From: JALHFZ01 sp963674625
GTDB lineage: Bacteria; Synergistota; Synergistia; Synergistales; Aminobacteriaceae
DNA length: 64,000 nucleotides
Assembly (NCBI GenBank): GCA_963674625.2
Contig: CAXXXO010000004.1
Coordinates: 620,001 to 684,000 of the forward strand
Reading direction: 5' to 3'
Shown here: positions 48,743 through 56,676 of the stretch, in pieces
Layout: the number at the start of each line of letters is the position of its first letter
Numbering within the stretch: position 1 is the stretch's first letter
Made by a program: the position numbers and the translations under genes
Notes under the pieces: model-generated
The model's input: the letters and a program-made list of their open reading frames with translations, nothing else
Databases searched by the model: none
What the model was told of the DNA's origin: nothing

Positions 48743-49749
48743 TTTTTCGCAAATCGGTTCAGTGCGGACTGAATTTTTCCGGCCATCCCCTCGTCCACCC
48801 AGCTTTTCCACAGGTCAGAGTGAGAGCGGAGAAATTCCTCGGCGGCCCGGGCATGGATCATTTTCTTTTCCTCCATGGATGCCAGAGCTTCGTTGGTCAG
48901 TGCGAGGGTGGTGGCGTATTTTTCCATGAATTTCCGGATCTCCGGTTCGGAGTTCAGAAAATCGGCGTTGCCCGTTTTAAGGACCCGGCACGCAGGAAAA
49001 TCGCATCCGCCGTTTTTCTTCCACGTCTTTTCATCGTAGGGAGATTCCTCGAGTTTGATCATGTCGTATCGGCCGAGGAGAGGCGTGGGTTCCCAGTAGT
49101 AGGCCACCACGGGAACGCCTCTTTCGTAGGCGCCGGCGATCCCCACGGCCAGGGCCGCTCCGGAGCCGGCATAGAAATTGCGGAAGGTGCTGTCAAGCCC
49201 GTAGGCTTTCAGCCGAGATACGTTCGTTCCGCTGATGGGCCATCCCGTGGGGCCGTTGAGAAAACGCCCCTTGGAATTGTCCTCGGGATCCATGAAGATC
49301 TTCCAGTAGCGAGAGAGGTCGGCCACGGTTCTGAGGTCCGGCGCCAGGGCCTTTATTCCCCGCTGCGGATCTCCCCTGACCACATAGGCGGGACATACCT
49401 CGTAGTTTTTGCCGAGGCTCACTATTTTTCCCTTTTTTTCGGCCTTTTCCCATCAGGTGGCTGAGTTGTCCACCCAGGTCTCCATGGCCAGGTGAAAATC
49501 CCCCCGCTCGAGGCCGAGAAAACCGGGCATCTCCTCGGTGAAATTATATAAAACCTTCCTGCCGAAGCCGTGCTCGAGGATGAACCCTGCCACGCGATTA
49601 TGAAACTGAGCGCTGTCCCAGCTGAAATCGGTGAAGACGACAGGTTCCTTGTCCCGGGCAAAAGCCGGGGAAGAGAAGGGCATACAGACAGCAAGGACAA
49701 ACAGCACAGAGAGCAATGCGAATGGAAATTCTCTTCTTTTTTTCTTCAT
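48739..49749 (-). pseudogene. glycine betaine/carnitine-type ABC transporter substrate-binding protein gene, interrupted by a TGA
   Basis: 336-codon OpuAC/ProX-type frame. Signal peptide (FALLSVLFVLAVCMPFSSPAFA), then VVFTDFSWDSAQFHNRVAGF and ETWVDNSAT, a TGA at codon 99 (49455-49453), and in the same frame WEKAEKKGKIVSLGKNYEV and a complete C-terminal lobe (GTNVSRLKAYGLDS; NEALASMEEKKMIHARAAEE). The TGA is not at a Cys or redox site and has no SECIS-like hairpin, so I read it as nonsense. Coupled by ATGA to the acyltransferase. Such receptors bind betaine, choline or carnitine; no permease or ATPase gene is nearby. Confidence 0.85.
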
Positions 49750-49893
49750 GAAGTCTCCTTTTTCGGGAATATTCCCTGCGGACGCAGAGAGACGGAGCCC
49801 CCCAAAGGGACCGGAAAAAAACCCACAGTAAAAACTCGTGCGGAAATGAAGCTGAAGGGAAAATCAGACCGGCCTGTTTTGAAATACCGAATT

Positions 49894-49899
49894 ATTATA
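49894..49899 (-). promoter_or_regulatory. possible -10 box for the binding-protein/acyltransferase genes
   Basis: Consensus TATAAT on the minus strand within a very AT-rich stretch about 145 bp upstream of 49749; no clear -35. Confidence 0.4.
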
Positions 49900-49947
49900 C
49901 TATATAAAAAAATGCGTATACTCTTTCTTTCAGGACGATGCCGCCCA

Positions 49948-49995
49948 AAAAGAGCGGGAAGCTCCCGGAATAGATAAAAAAAGGAGAGCTTCCCG
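49948..49995 (-). terminator. terminator-like hairpin downstream of corA
   Basis: Minus strand CGGGAAGCTC (49995-49986) pairs with GAGCTTCCCG (49964-49955), a perfect 10-bp stem with a 21-nt loop, followed by CTCTTTTT. Between corA and the binding-protein gene. Confidence 0.65.
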
Positions 49996-50047
49996 AAGAA
50001 GATGAGATGAAAAGAGAGACCGGGCCGGGTTTTCCAGCCGGAAAAAC

Positions 50048-51013
50048 CTACAGCATGTGTTTTTTCCAGAGGAGAAAGGCCGCTCCCGCCGCAAAGAGGG
50101 CCGAGATCCCTGAAACTGTCCAGAAGCCGAGGGCGCCCTCCCGAAAGGGGACCGAAACATTCATGCCCCAGAAGCTGGCCACCACCGTGGGGATGGCCAG
50201 AATGATCGTGACGGAGGCGAGGAACTTCATCACGATGTTCAGGTTGTTCGAGATGATGGAGGCAAAGGCGTCCATCATGCCGCTGAGGATGTTGCTGTAC
50301 ATCTGGACCATCTCGTAGGCCTGGTCGTATTCAACCTTCACGTCCTCGAGAAGTTCCTCGTCCTCCTCCCGCACCTTGATGATGTCGTGCATCTGGGAGT
50401 TGGCGCAGACCCGGATGAGCTTGTCCACCACTGAACGGTTCGACCGGAGGGCCGTGGTGAAATAGGTGAGGCTCTTTTCGAGGTCGAGAAGCTGGAAAAG
50501 TTCCTCGTTCTTCATGGATTTCCGCAGGTTTCCCTCGATGTCGCTGGACCGCCGGTCGATCTGGCCGAGGTATTTCAGGTAAAGGGTGGCTGTCCGGAAA
50601 AGGATCTGAAAGAGGAAGCGGGTGCGCTTGTAGGTGGCCACGCCTCCCATGGTCGAGGGGCCCGAGGGGAGGATATCGTTCTGCTCGAGGCCGACGGTGA
50701 TCAGGTGCTCCCTGGTGATGACGATGCCGAGAGGGAAGGCGTCGAACCGGTAGTTTCCCTCCATCTTGGGGACATTGATGACCACGAGAAGGTTGCCGTC
50801 CTCGTCGTCCGTCTCGATGCGGGACGTCTCCTCGGGGTCGAGGGCGGGCATGAGAAAATCGATGGGAACGCCGGCGGCGATGCTGACCTCCTCGATCTCC
50901 CCCTGGGCCGGAGCGGCGAGGTTGATCCAGGCTCCGGGTTCGAGAGAGGAAATCGAAAGTTCTCGGGTGGTCTTGTCGGGAAAGGTTTTCAGTACGGTGA
51001 TCACGGGAAGCAT
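50048..51013 (-). CDS. corA: CorA-family Mg2+/divalent cation transporter
   Basis: About 321 aa. N-terminal cytoplasmic funnel domain, long helix (about 195-265), two C-terminal membrane segments and the diagnostic GMN in VASFWGMNVSVPF. C-terminus ends LLWKKHML. The ATG at 51013 is directly after AAAGGGGG; a GTG at 51004 has better spacing. A long leader with a short ORF and hairpin precedes it (separate entries). Imports Mg2+ or Co2+. Confidence 0.92.
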   Translation of the reverse strand: MLPVITVLKTFPDKTTRELSISSLEPGAWINLAAPAQGEIEEVSIAAGVPIDFLMPALDPEETSRIETDDEDGNLLVVINVPKMEGNYRFDAFPLGIVITREHLITVGLEQNDILPSGPSTMGGVATYKRTRFLFQILFRTATLYLKYLGQIDRRSSDIEGNLRKSMKNEELFQLLDLEKSLTYFTTALRSNRSVVDKLIRVCANSQMHDIIKVREEDEELLEDVKVEYDQAYEMVQMYSNILSGMMDAFASIISNNLNIVMKFLASVTIILAIPTVVASFWGMNVSVPFREGALGFWTVSGISALFAAGAAFLLWKKHML

Positions 51014-51155
51014 CCCCCTTTGCTGAACGTCAGGTTTCCATCTCCGGAGGGAGATGGAGGAAAATCTGAAAAGAAAGCAAAGGGCGGAAAAAGAGGAGAA
51101 AAGAAAAGGGAGGCCTCGATTCACGCCCGGCAGGCGCCGGACATGAGGGAAATCG

Positions 51156-51221
51156 TCAGGGCGCCGGATGTACGCGGCTGGTGCACAACGGAACAGGTCT
51201 GTCGCAACTGTCGCTCTCCAT
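51156..51221 (-). CDS. candidate 21-codon leader peptide upstream of corA
   Basis: A short ORF MESDSCDRPVP... ending ...HPAP, with a strong AAAGGAG six bases before its ATG, in the corA leader. It begins with acidic residues and has four prolines. Its last codons (CATCCGGCGCCC) lie in one arm of a GGCGCC/GGCGCC hairpin. This resembles the proline-rich leader peptides MgtL and CorL of enterobacteria, where translation of the leader adjusts Mg2+ transporter expression. Translation is a prediction. Confidence 0.45.
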   Translation of the reverse strand: MESDSCDRPVPLCTSRVHPAP

Positions 51222-51258
51222 GCCCTACTCCTTTCGAAAAGAAAATGCTTTCCTGAGA

Positions 51259-51288
51259 ATTATATCCTCCACTCCCATCATGTTTCAA
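51259..51288 (-). promoter_or_regulatory. predicted corA promoter
   Basis: Minus strand TTGAAA (51288-51283), 18-bp spacer, TATAAT (51264-51259). It predicts a leader of about 240 nt carrying the short ORF. Confidence 0.75.
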
Positions 51289-51353
51289 GCCGGGGTTCTT
51301 GCAAATCCGCAGGTTGAGGGGCCTCGCAGGCAGCCCGGGGAGAGCCGGCGGGA

Positions 51354-51614
51354 TCATTCTTCCGTCGAAAAAAGGCCTTCTTTTTTTTTCCTCGGCATTT
51401 TCTTGATGGCCCTCTCCCGCCGGAGCGCATCCCCTTTCGAGGCAGCCTCTTCCCGGTAGACCATCTCCACGGGAAGCCGGCAGGCCGTATACCGGGCTCC
51501 TCTGCCGCTGTTGTGAACGGCCAGCCGTTCTTCGAGACAGTAGGTCCACCCCGTGTAGAGGGTTCCGTCGGCGCAGCGGAGAATGTAGACCCATGCGGAG
51601 CTTCCTCCCGTCAC
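51354..51614 (-). CDS. GIY-YIG domain protein
   Basis: 86-aa single-domain GIY-YIG nuclease-like protein of the UPF0213/YhbQ type: WVYILRCADGTLYTGWTYCL, then the conserved Arg and helix AVHNSGRGARYTACR, and Glu in YREEAASKGDALRRE. GTG start overlaps the mntP stop (GTGA). Often of unknown cellular role. Confidence 0.88.
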   Translation of the reverse strand: MTGGSSAWVYILRCADGTLYTGWTYCLEERLAVHNSGRGARYTACRLPVEMVYREEAASKGDALRRERAIKKMPRKKKEGLFSTEE

Positions 51615-52174
51615 CCCATGAGATGAACCCTCAGGATGTTCGCGCCGATGAGGCAGAGAACAAGGCCTCCGGCGAATTCCACCTTGCCGCCGAGGCGTTC
51701 TCCCATCCGAAACCCGGCAAGGACCCCGCCGAAACAGGCGAGGCCCGTGATGACCCCGGCAGCCGAGGCCAGGACGAGGACGGGGGCCCCTACGGCGGCG
51801 AAGCTGATCCCTACCGCGAGGGCATCGATGGAAGTCGCGAGGGCCACCGTGATGAGCGGCATTCCCCGGGAGGAATCGGAGGGAGGGCAGGAAGGATCGC
51901 AGGGTGCGAAGGACTGGCGGATCATGTTCCCTCCGACGAAAAGAAGAAGTAGAAAGGCCACCCAGTGGTCGTAATCTGAGATAAGCCCGAGAAAACGGCT
52001 TCCCAGGTACCACCCCCCCAGGGGCATGGCAAGCTGAAAGCCGCCGCAGGAGAGGGCAACCCTCAGGGCCGCTCCGGGAGAGGGAATACCGAGGCATGCC
52101 CCGATGCACAGGGAGGCCGCGAAGGCATCCATGGAGAGGGATGCGGCGGAGAGAATCATCTCAAAAAAATACAT
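51611..52174 (-). CDS. mntP: manganese efflux pump MntP (DUF204)
   Basis: 187-aa six-helix membrane protein with internal duplication; each half has the conserved Asp-containing motif (LSMDAFAASLCIGACLG and TSIDALAVGISFAAVG). Exports Mn2+. AAAGGTCGG lies upstream of the ATG. No yybP-ykoY-type Mn riboswitch is visible ahead of it. Coupled with the GIY-YIG gene. Confidence 0.95.
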   Translation of the reverse strand: MYFFEMILSAASLSMDAFAASLCIGACLGIPSPGAALRVALSCGGFQLAMPLGGWYLGSRFLGLISDYDHWVAFLLLLFVGGNMIRQSFAPCDPSCPPSDSSRGMPLITVALATSIDALAVGISFAAVGAPVLVLASAAGVITGLACFGGVLAGFRMGERLGGKVEFAGGLVLCLIGANILRVHLMG

Positions 52175-52268
52175 AAAAAGATCCGACCTTTCAAAAAAAT
52201 CTTCTTTCAGTGAAAACCATTTTTTTAGCCGAAACCGGCGGAAAAAGTGACTGAAGCACGGAAGCGTG

Positions 52269-52274
52269 TATAAT
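52269..52274 (+). promoter_or_regulatory. possible -10 box of the HD-GYP gene
   Basis: Consensus TATAAT 45 bp before the ATG; GTGACT at 52248-52253 is a possible -35 with a short 15-bp spacer. Confidence 0.45.
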
Positions 52275-52318
52275 GAAAAATGTGGAGAAAATTATCAAAT
52301 ATAAGGGAGGAGCACATT

Positions 52319-53797
52319 ATGTCCTGCAGTTCCCATTCTGACGTTTCTTTCCGGGGCCTCTCCGCCGCCGAACGGGAAGAACTGCTTTCCGCCCTTTTCA
52401 GCGGCGCTTCCGACCCGATTTTTCTCTCCCATAGTAGCGGCCGGATTCTGGAAGTCAACCCGGCCGCTGAAAACTTGCTGGGCTTCTCCGGTGAGGAGTT
52501 TTCATCTCTGGAGCTGACGGGGGTCTTTCTGACCCGGACCCCCGGTAAAATTCCCGCTTCCCCGAAGGATTTCGAGGAGAGAACAGCGAGAACCCTCGGG
52601 GGGATCCTCAGGCGAAAGAACGGCACGACCCTTTCCGTGGAGATGACCTGCATGCCCCTCTGCGCGGGGGCTGAACATCGGATTCTGTGCATCGCGAGGC
52701 CCCTGGCGGGACAAAAATTTCATCCTGACGGAGAAGGAAAAAATTCCTTCCGGGACACCCTCACGGGACTGTACAACCGCTCCTTCTTCGACGAGGAGCT
52801 GAAGCGCCTGGATTGCGAACGGCAGCTCCCCCTCAGCGTCATCCTCGGGGACCTGAACGCCCTCACCCTCGCCAACGAAGCCTTCGGCCACCAGGCTGGA
52901 GACGCATTGCTGAAAGCGGCGGCGAAGGTTCTGCGGAAGATCTGCCGCAGCAGCGACCTCCTTGTGCGCTGGGAGAACGACCAGTTCGTCCTCCTTCTGC
53001 CCCATACCCGACAGGATGTCGCCGCCGCCATTGCCGGGCGGATCGAGGAGGCCTTCCGCTCGCTGGAAGTACGGGATGTGCCGGTGCCGGCGAGCATTTC
53101 CCTGGGCTACTCCACCAAGGTCCATCGATGGCAGGATTTCAGCAACTCTCTGAAGGGAGCCGAAGAGGCCATGAGAGAGAGAAAGAACGAGGAGAGCGCA
53201 GGAATACGAAAGTCCATCCTCCATAAACTTCTCGAGACCCTTCACGACACGACGCCCGAATCGGCGGATCACGACGGGGCCATGAAGGAGAACGCCCTTT
53301 CCCTCGGGGCGGAACTCGGCCTTGACGATGCCGGCCTCGCAAGGCTTTCCCTGGCCGTCTCCCTTCACGATATAGGAAAGATCACTCTCTCTCCCAATCT
53401 TCTCAAGAAAACTACCCCTCTTTCCGAGGAGGAATGGGAGCAGCTGAAGAACCACGCCGACGCGGGCAGCCGCATCGCCCTAGCATCGACCAGGGAGGCT
53501 GCGGAGGTTGCGGAGTTCATCCGGACGCACCACGAACGGTGGGACGGAAAGGGGTACCCTTCGGGGCTTTCCGGGGAGGAAATTCCCCTCTTCGGACGAA
53601 TACTCGCCCTCGTGGATGCCTGGGACGTGATGATCCGCGGGACACCCTACCGGGAGCCGAAAACTCCCGAAGAGGCCGCCGGGATTCTCTCCGGGGAGTC
53701 CGGAAAGCAGTTCGACCCGCGCCTTGCCGCCCTCTTTCTGGAGAAAGTTCTCTCCCGGCCAGGGTCTTCGGAGGCCCCCGGGAAAACGAATACCTGA
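52319..53797 (+). CDS. PAS - degenerate GGDEF - HD-GYP cyclic-di-GMP signalling protein
   Basis: 492-aa cytoplasmic protein. PAS domain (about 20-130, DPIFLSHSSGRILEVNPAAE), then a GGDEF-fold domain (DTLTGLYNRSFFDEEL onward) whose catalytic GGDEF is replaced by WENDQ (about 218-222), so it is probably not a cyclase. C-terminal HD-GYP domain with HDIGK (about 350) and the diagnostic HHERWDGKGYPSGL, so c-di-GMP hydrolysis is expected. GGGAGG is eight bases before the ATG at 52319. A c-di-GMP riboswitch lies 500 bp downstream. Confidence 0.92.
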   Translation: MSCSSHSDVSFRGLSAAEREELLSALFSGASDPIFLSHSSGRILEVNPAAENLLGFSGEEFSSLELTGVFLTRTPGKIPASPKDFEERTARTLGGILRRKNGTTLSVEMTCMPLCAGAEHRILCIARPLAGQKFHPDGEGKNSFRDTLTGLYNRSFFDEELKRLDCERQLPLSVILGDLNALTLANEAFGHQAGDALLKAAAKVLRKICRSSDLLVRWENDQFVLLLPHTRQDVAAAIAGRIEEAFRSLEVRDVPVPASISLGYSTKVHRWQDFSNSLKGAEEAMRERKNEESAGIRKSILHKLLETLHDTTPESADHDGAMKENALSLGAELGLDDAGLARLSLAVSLHDIGKITLSPNLLKKTTPLSEEEWEQLKNHADAGSRIALASTREAAEVAEFIRTHHERWDGKGYPSGLSGEEIPLFGRILALVDAWDVMIRGTPYREPKTPEEAAGILSGESGKQFDPRLAALFLEKVLSRPGSSEAPGKTNT

Positions 53798-53856
53798 TAC
53801 AATTGAGGAGAACCGACCTGCAACGGGTTTATTTTTGCCGAAAAGGAGGTTACGCC

Positions 53857-54288
53857 ATGCTTTCGCTCGCAGAGTTTCTTGAAGTCGGAACGACCGCCCA
53901 GATCAAGAAGATCGTCCAGATGGAGGATACGATAGGAAACGCTTCCTCCTATCTCAACTCTTATCTCTCCACCTCTGCCTGTGCGGCCCTGGCGGTCGCC
54001 GCCGCCATGCAGATTACCGACGGACGCCTTCCCGAAGGGTACCTTTCCGTTGGAAGCAGGCTCGAACTGGAGCACAAGGTTCCCGCCATGCTGGAGACCG
54101 CGGTGACGGTCCGGGCGACCCTGAAGGAAATCCGGGGAAACCGCCTCATCTTCTCCATCGTGGGATCTGATGCCCTCGGCGAGGTCTTCACCGCCCAAAA
54201 CGAGCGGGCGGTGGTCAATCGCCTGGGCCTTGACGAGAAAGCCGCCGAGCGGGCGGGGGAACTTCACAGCCTGAAGGAAAAACTTTAA
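53857..54288 (+). CDS. FlK-type thioesterase-superfamily protein
   Basis: 143-aa single hotdog-fold protein resembling fluoroacetyl-CoA thioesterase FlK: VQMEDTIGNASSYLNSYLST with the active Thr/Ser region, ALAVAAAMQITDGRLPEGY and HKVPAMLETAVTV. Cytoplasmic; probably hydrolyses or binds small acyl-CoAs. AAAAGGAGG lies seven bases before the ATG. 59 nt after the HD-GYP gene. Confidence 0.85.
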   Translation: MLSLAEFLEVGTTAQIKKIVQMEDTIGNASSYLNSYLSTSACAALAVAAAMQITDGRLPEGYLSVGSRLELEHKVPAMLETAVTVRATLKEIRGNRLIFSIVGSDALGEVFTAQNERAVVNRLGLDEKAAERAGELHSLKEKL

Positions 54289-54302
54289 CTTTTTCCACTT
54301 TT

Positions 54303-54382
54303 TCCAGGCAAACCTCTCGAAAGGCAGGGACGCAAAGTTTCGGGTCTGACCCCGTTAAAGGGTATGATAGCCGAGCCGCCGG
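54303..54382 (+). promoter_or_regulatory. cyclic di-GMP-I (GEMM-I) riboswitch aptamer
   Basis: The aptamer core is clear: GGCAAACC, a hairpin with CGAAAGG, GGGACGCAAAG, the CGGGTCT region and the 3' half ATGATAGCCGAGCCGCC, in the right order and spacing for class I c-di-GMP aptamers. A strong terminator starts 18 nt downstream and the chemoreceptor gene follows, so it likely controls termination ahead of that gene. Confidence 0.93.
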
Positions 54383-54399
54383 AGAGTTCATGTTTCTGA

Positions 54400-54433
54400 A
54401 ACAGCCTTCGGTTCTTTGGGAAGGCTGTTTTTT
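54400..54433 (+). terminator. expression-platform terminator of the c-di-GMP riboswitch
   Basis: AACAGCCTTC (54400-54409) pairs with GAAGGCTGTT (54420-54429), then TTTT. It lies between the aptamer and the chemoreceptor gene, as in transcriptional riboswitches. Confidence 0.9.
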
Positions 54434-54468
54434 CATGAGGAAAAAATTTCATAAGGGGGAATTTTGAA

Positions 54469-56601
54469 GTGCTGTTCAATCGTCTCGGAGTACGGATCCT
54501 TGCCGTGGTGGTGCTTCTTCTGACTTTTGCGGTGGGGGGAATCGGTTTTTACGCCATGAGAGAGGGAGAAAAGGGGCTGACCCAGGCCTCCCGCCTCTAC
54601 GAAGCGACCCTGACGCAATCTCTCTCATCCGGGCTCGATGCCACCTTCAACCGTTTCGACGGGATGCTCCAGGCGCTGGGGGCGCTGGTTACCGCCCGGT
54701 TCACTCCCAATATGCTCAATGCGGAGGTAGCGGACATCGTCGTACGGCAGTTTGCCGGGCAGAACAGCAAGTTCATGACCGACCTCGTCGTTCAGGCTCC
54801 CGAGGCACGGAGCCTCTTCATCACCTTTAACCCCGAAATATTCGGCACGGAGAAGGTCTTCATGTTCGGCTTCAGGAGGAAGGACGAAAAATCCCTACTG
54901 ATGTTCATGGACGGAGCCCAGCTCTCCGCTTCCAGGCTCATCGACCGCGCGGACCCGTCGACCTCCTGGTTCTGGATGCCCCTCTCCACCGGCAAGGGGT
55001 ACTGGGGAGACATTCAGAAGACCGCGGAGGGAGATGACGAGGTCGCCTACACCATGCCCATCGTCATGGACGGAAAAACCGTGGCCGTGGCCGGACTGAC
55101 CTTCTCCTTCGATTTCGTCCGGGAGTCCCTCAGGGCTGTGAAGATGTACGACACGGGATACGCCTTTCTGCTGAACCGGAACCTGAAGTATCTCTACCAC
55201 CCAACCCTTCCCTTTGAAGGACCGGGTTTCCGGGAGGTCACCAACGGATATTTCGCCCAGTACGGGGACGACATTCTGAACAAGGGGAAGGGGCGGATCG
55301 ACTACCCCTGGGAGGGGAAGCAGAAGTCCATGACCTACGCTACCCTGGGGAACGGCTACATTCTCTTCACCTCTTCCACGGCGGAGGAGTCCCTCGGTGC
55401 AGTGAACAACCTCCGGAAGGCCATCTACCTGGGGATCGCCCTCGTCCTCCTTGCCGCCGTCGTCGTGGTGATCCTCTTCTCCCGGAGCATTTCGAAGCCT
55501 CTCCAGCGGCTTTCTGCCCAGGCGCAGCACGTGGCGGACTCCAAGGATCTTACATCCACAGTAACAGCCGACACCTCAATCGAGGAAATTCAGTCGGTGG
55601 CGGCAGCCGTCAACGGCATGATCACCGCCACTGCAGCCATCGTGGGGGACATTCTCGCCAACTCCCGGAACGTCCTCTCGAGGGCCGAAGACATGAGCGC
55701 CGCTTCAGAGCAGAGCAGCGCCTCCATCCAGGAGGTCATCACCCTCGTGGAGAAAGTGGCCCGGAACACCCAGGAGACGGCAAGCGCCATCCAGGAGGCC
55801 AACGCCGGAGTGGAAGAGGTGGCGAGCGCCTCCCAGGCGGGAGCGCGATCCGCCGTCGAGACGGGCGAACGGGCCGCAGAGATCACGGGCGCTGCGGAAA
55901 AGGGCGGAGTGGCCCTCGACGAAATGTCCAGGCTCATCGACACGGTCTCCAGCTCGGGTGAGCAGGTGACCGGTGCGGTCGGGGATCTCGCCAAATCAGT
56001 CTCGGGAATCACGGGGTTCGTCAACACCATTACTCAGATAGCGGACCAGACGAACCTGCTGGCCCTGAACGCCGCCATCGAGGCAGCCCGGGCCGGAGAC
56101 GCAGGAAGAGGATTCGCCGTGGTCGCCGAGGAGGTGCGCAAGCTCGCCGAGGAATCGAACCGGGCCGCCGCCCAGGTGGGCAAGGTCATCGCGGACATCT
56201 CCGCCAAGACCGAAAATGCCCTGAAGGACCAGAAGGGAAGCGCTGAGCAGATCGGGCGACTCGTGGAGAGGGCCAAAGAGACGAAGGCAGTCATTGACGG
56301 CGTCATCGCGAAGATGGGCTCCATCTCCGAAAATGTCCAGTCCATTGCGGCAACCATGGAGGAGCAGTCAGCCAGCGCCGAGGAGATGACGGCGGGAATG
56401 GACCATGTCGCCCGTGCCGGGGCCGAGATCCAGGAAGAGGTGGAGCACATAAACCGGTCCATGGAGGAGCAGGGCCGGGTCACGGAAAGCATCGCGAAGG
56501 CTGCGGGGGAACTGCTGCGCCTTTCCGAGGCCATGGAACATTCCGTGGGGCAGTTCACCATTGCCGCGGAGCGCAGGGGGCTCATGCCCGCAGCGGAATA
56601 G
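54469..56601 (+). CDS. methyl-accepting chemotaxis protein with dCache sensor
   Basis: 710-aa chemoreceptor. First membrane helix about 9-28, large periplasmic dCache-type domain to about 300 (SWFWMPLSTGKGYWGD; DTGYAFLLNRNLKYLYH), second membrane helix about 325-345, HAMP (SRSISKPLQRLSAQA), and a signalling domain with the conserved hairpin tip LLALNAAIEAARAGDAGRG. GTG start with AAGGGGG upstream. Preceded by the c-di-GMP riboswitch and terminator. Links c-di-GMP to motility or behaviour. Confidence 0.95.
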   Translation: MLFNRLGVRILAVVVLLLTFAVGGIGFYAMREGEKGLTQASRLYEATLTQSLSSGLDATFNRFDGMLQALGALVTARFTPNMLNAEVADIVVRQFAGQNSKFMTDLVVQAPEARSLFITFNPEIFGTEKVFMFGFRRKDEKSLLMFMDGAQLSASRLIDRADPSTSWFWMPLSTGKGYWGDIQKTAEGDDEVAYTMPIVMDGKTVAVAGLTFSFDFVRESLRAVKMYDTGYAFLLNRNLKYLYHPTLPFEGPGFREVTNGYFAQYGDDILNKGKGRIDYPWEGKQKSMTYATLGNGYILFTSSTAEESLGAVNNLRKAIYLGIALVLLAAVVVVILFSRSISKPLQRLSAQAQHVADSKDLTSTVTADTSIEEIQSVAAAVNGMITATAAIVGDILANSRNVLSRAEDMSAASEQSSASIQEVITLVEKVARNTQETASAIQEANAGVEEVASASQAGARSAVETGERAAEITGAAEKGGVALDEMSRLIDTVSSSGEQVTGAVGDLAKSVSGITGFVNTITQIADQTNLLALNAAIEAARAGDAGRGFAVVAEEVRKLAEESNRAAAQVGKVIADISAKTENALKDQKGSAEQIGRLVERAKETKAVIDGVIAKMGSISENVQSIAATMEEQSASAEEMTAGMDHVARAGAEIQEEVEHINRSMEEQGRVTESIAKAAGELLRLSEAMEHSVGQFTIAAERRGLMPAAE

Positions 56602-56620
56602 AAGCTTTTTCTAAATGACC

Positions 56621-56657
56621 GGGGCTCCGGAGAGATTTTCTCTCCGGAGCCCCTTTC
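56621..56657 (+). terminator. rho-independent terminator of the chemoreceptor gene
   Basis: Perfect 15-bp stem GGGGCTCCGGAGAGA (56621-56635), loop TTT, its complement (56639-56653), then TTTC. Lies between the convergent chemoreceptor and dehydrogenase genes. Confidence 0.85.
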
Positions 56658-56676
56658 TGTTGACGGGGAAATTCCG

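Noticed and set aside
49453..49455. TGA in the binding-protein gene as another selenocysteine codon
   Set aside because: Not at a Cys or redox site in the family, and no hairpin follows; the coupled acyltransferase gene is also broken, so nonsense mutation is simpler.
51030..51250. M-box or other known Mg2+ riboswitch in the corA leader
   Set aside because: No recognisable core motif; the short ORF with hairpin explains the leader better.
52175..52318. Manganese (yybP-ykoY) riboswitch ahead of mntP
   Set aside because: Looked for the conserved elements in the 144 bp upstream; none found.
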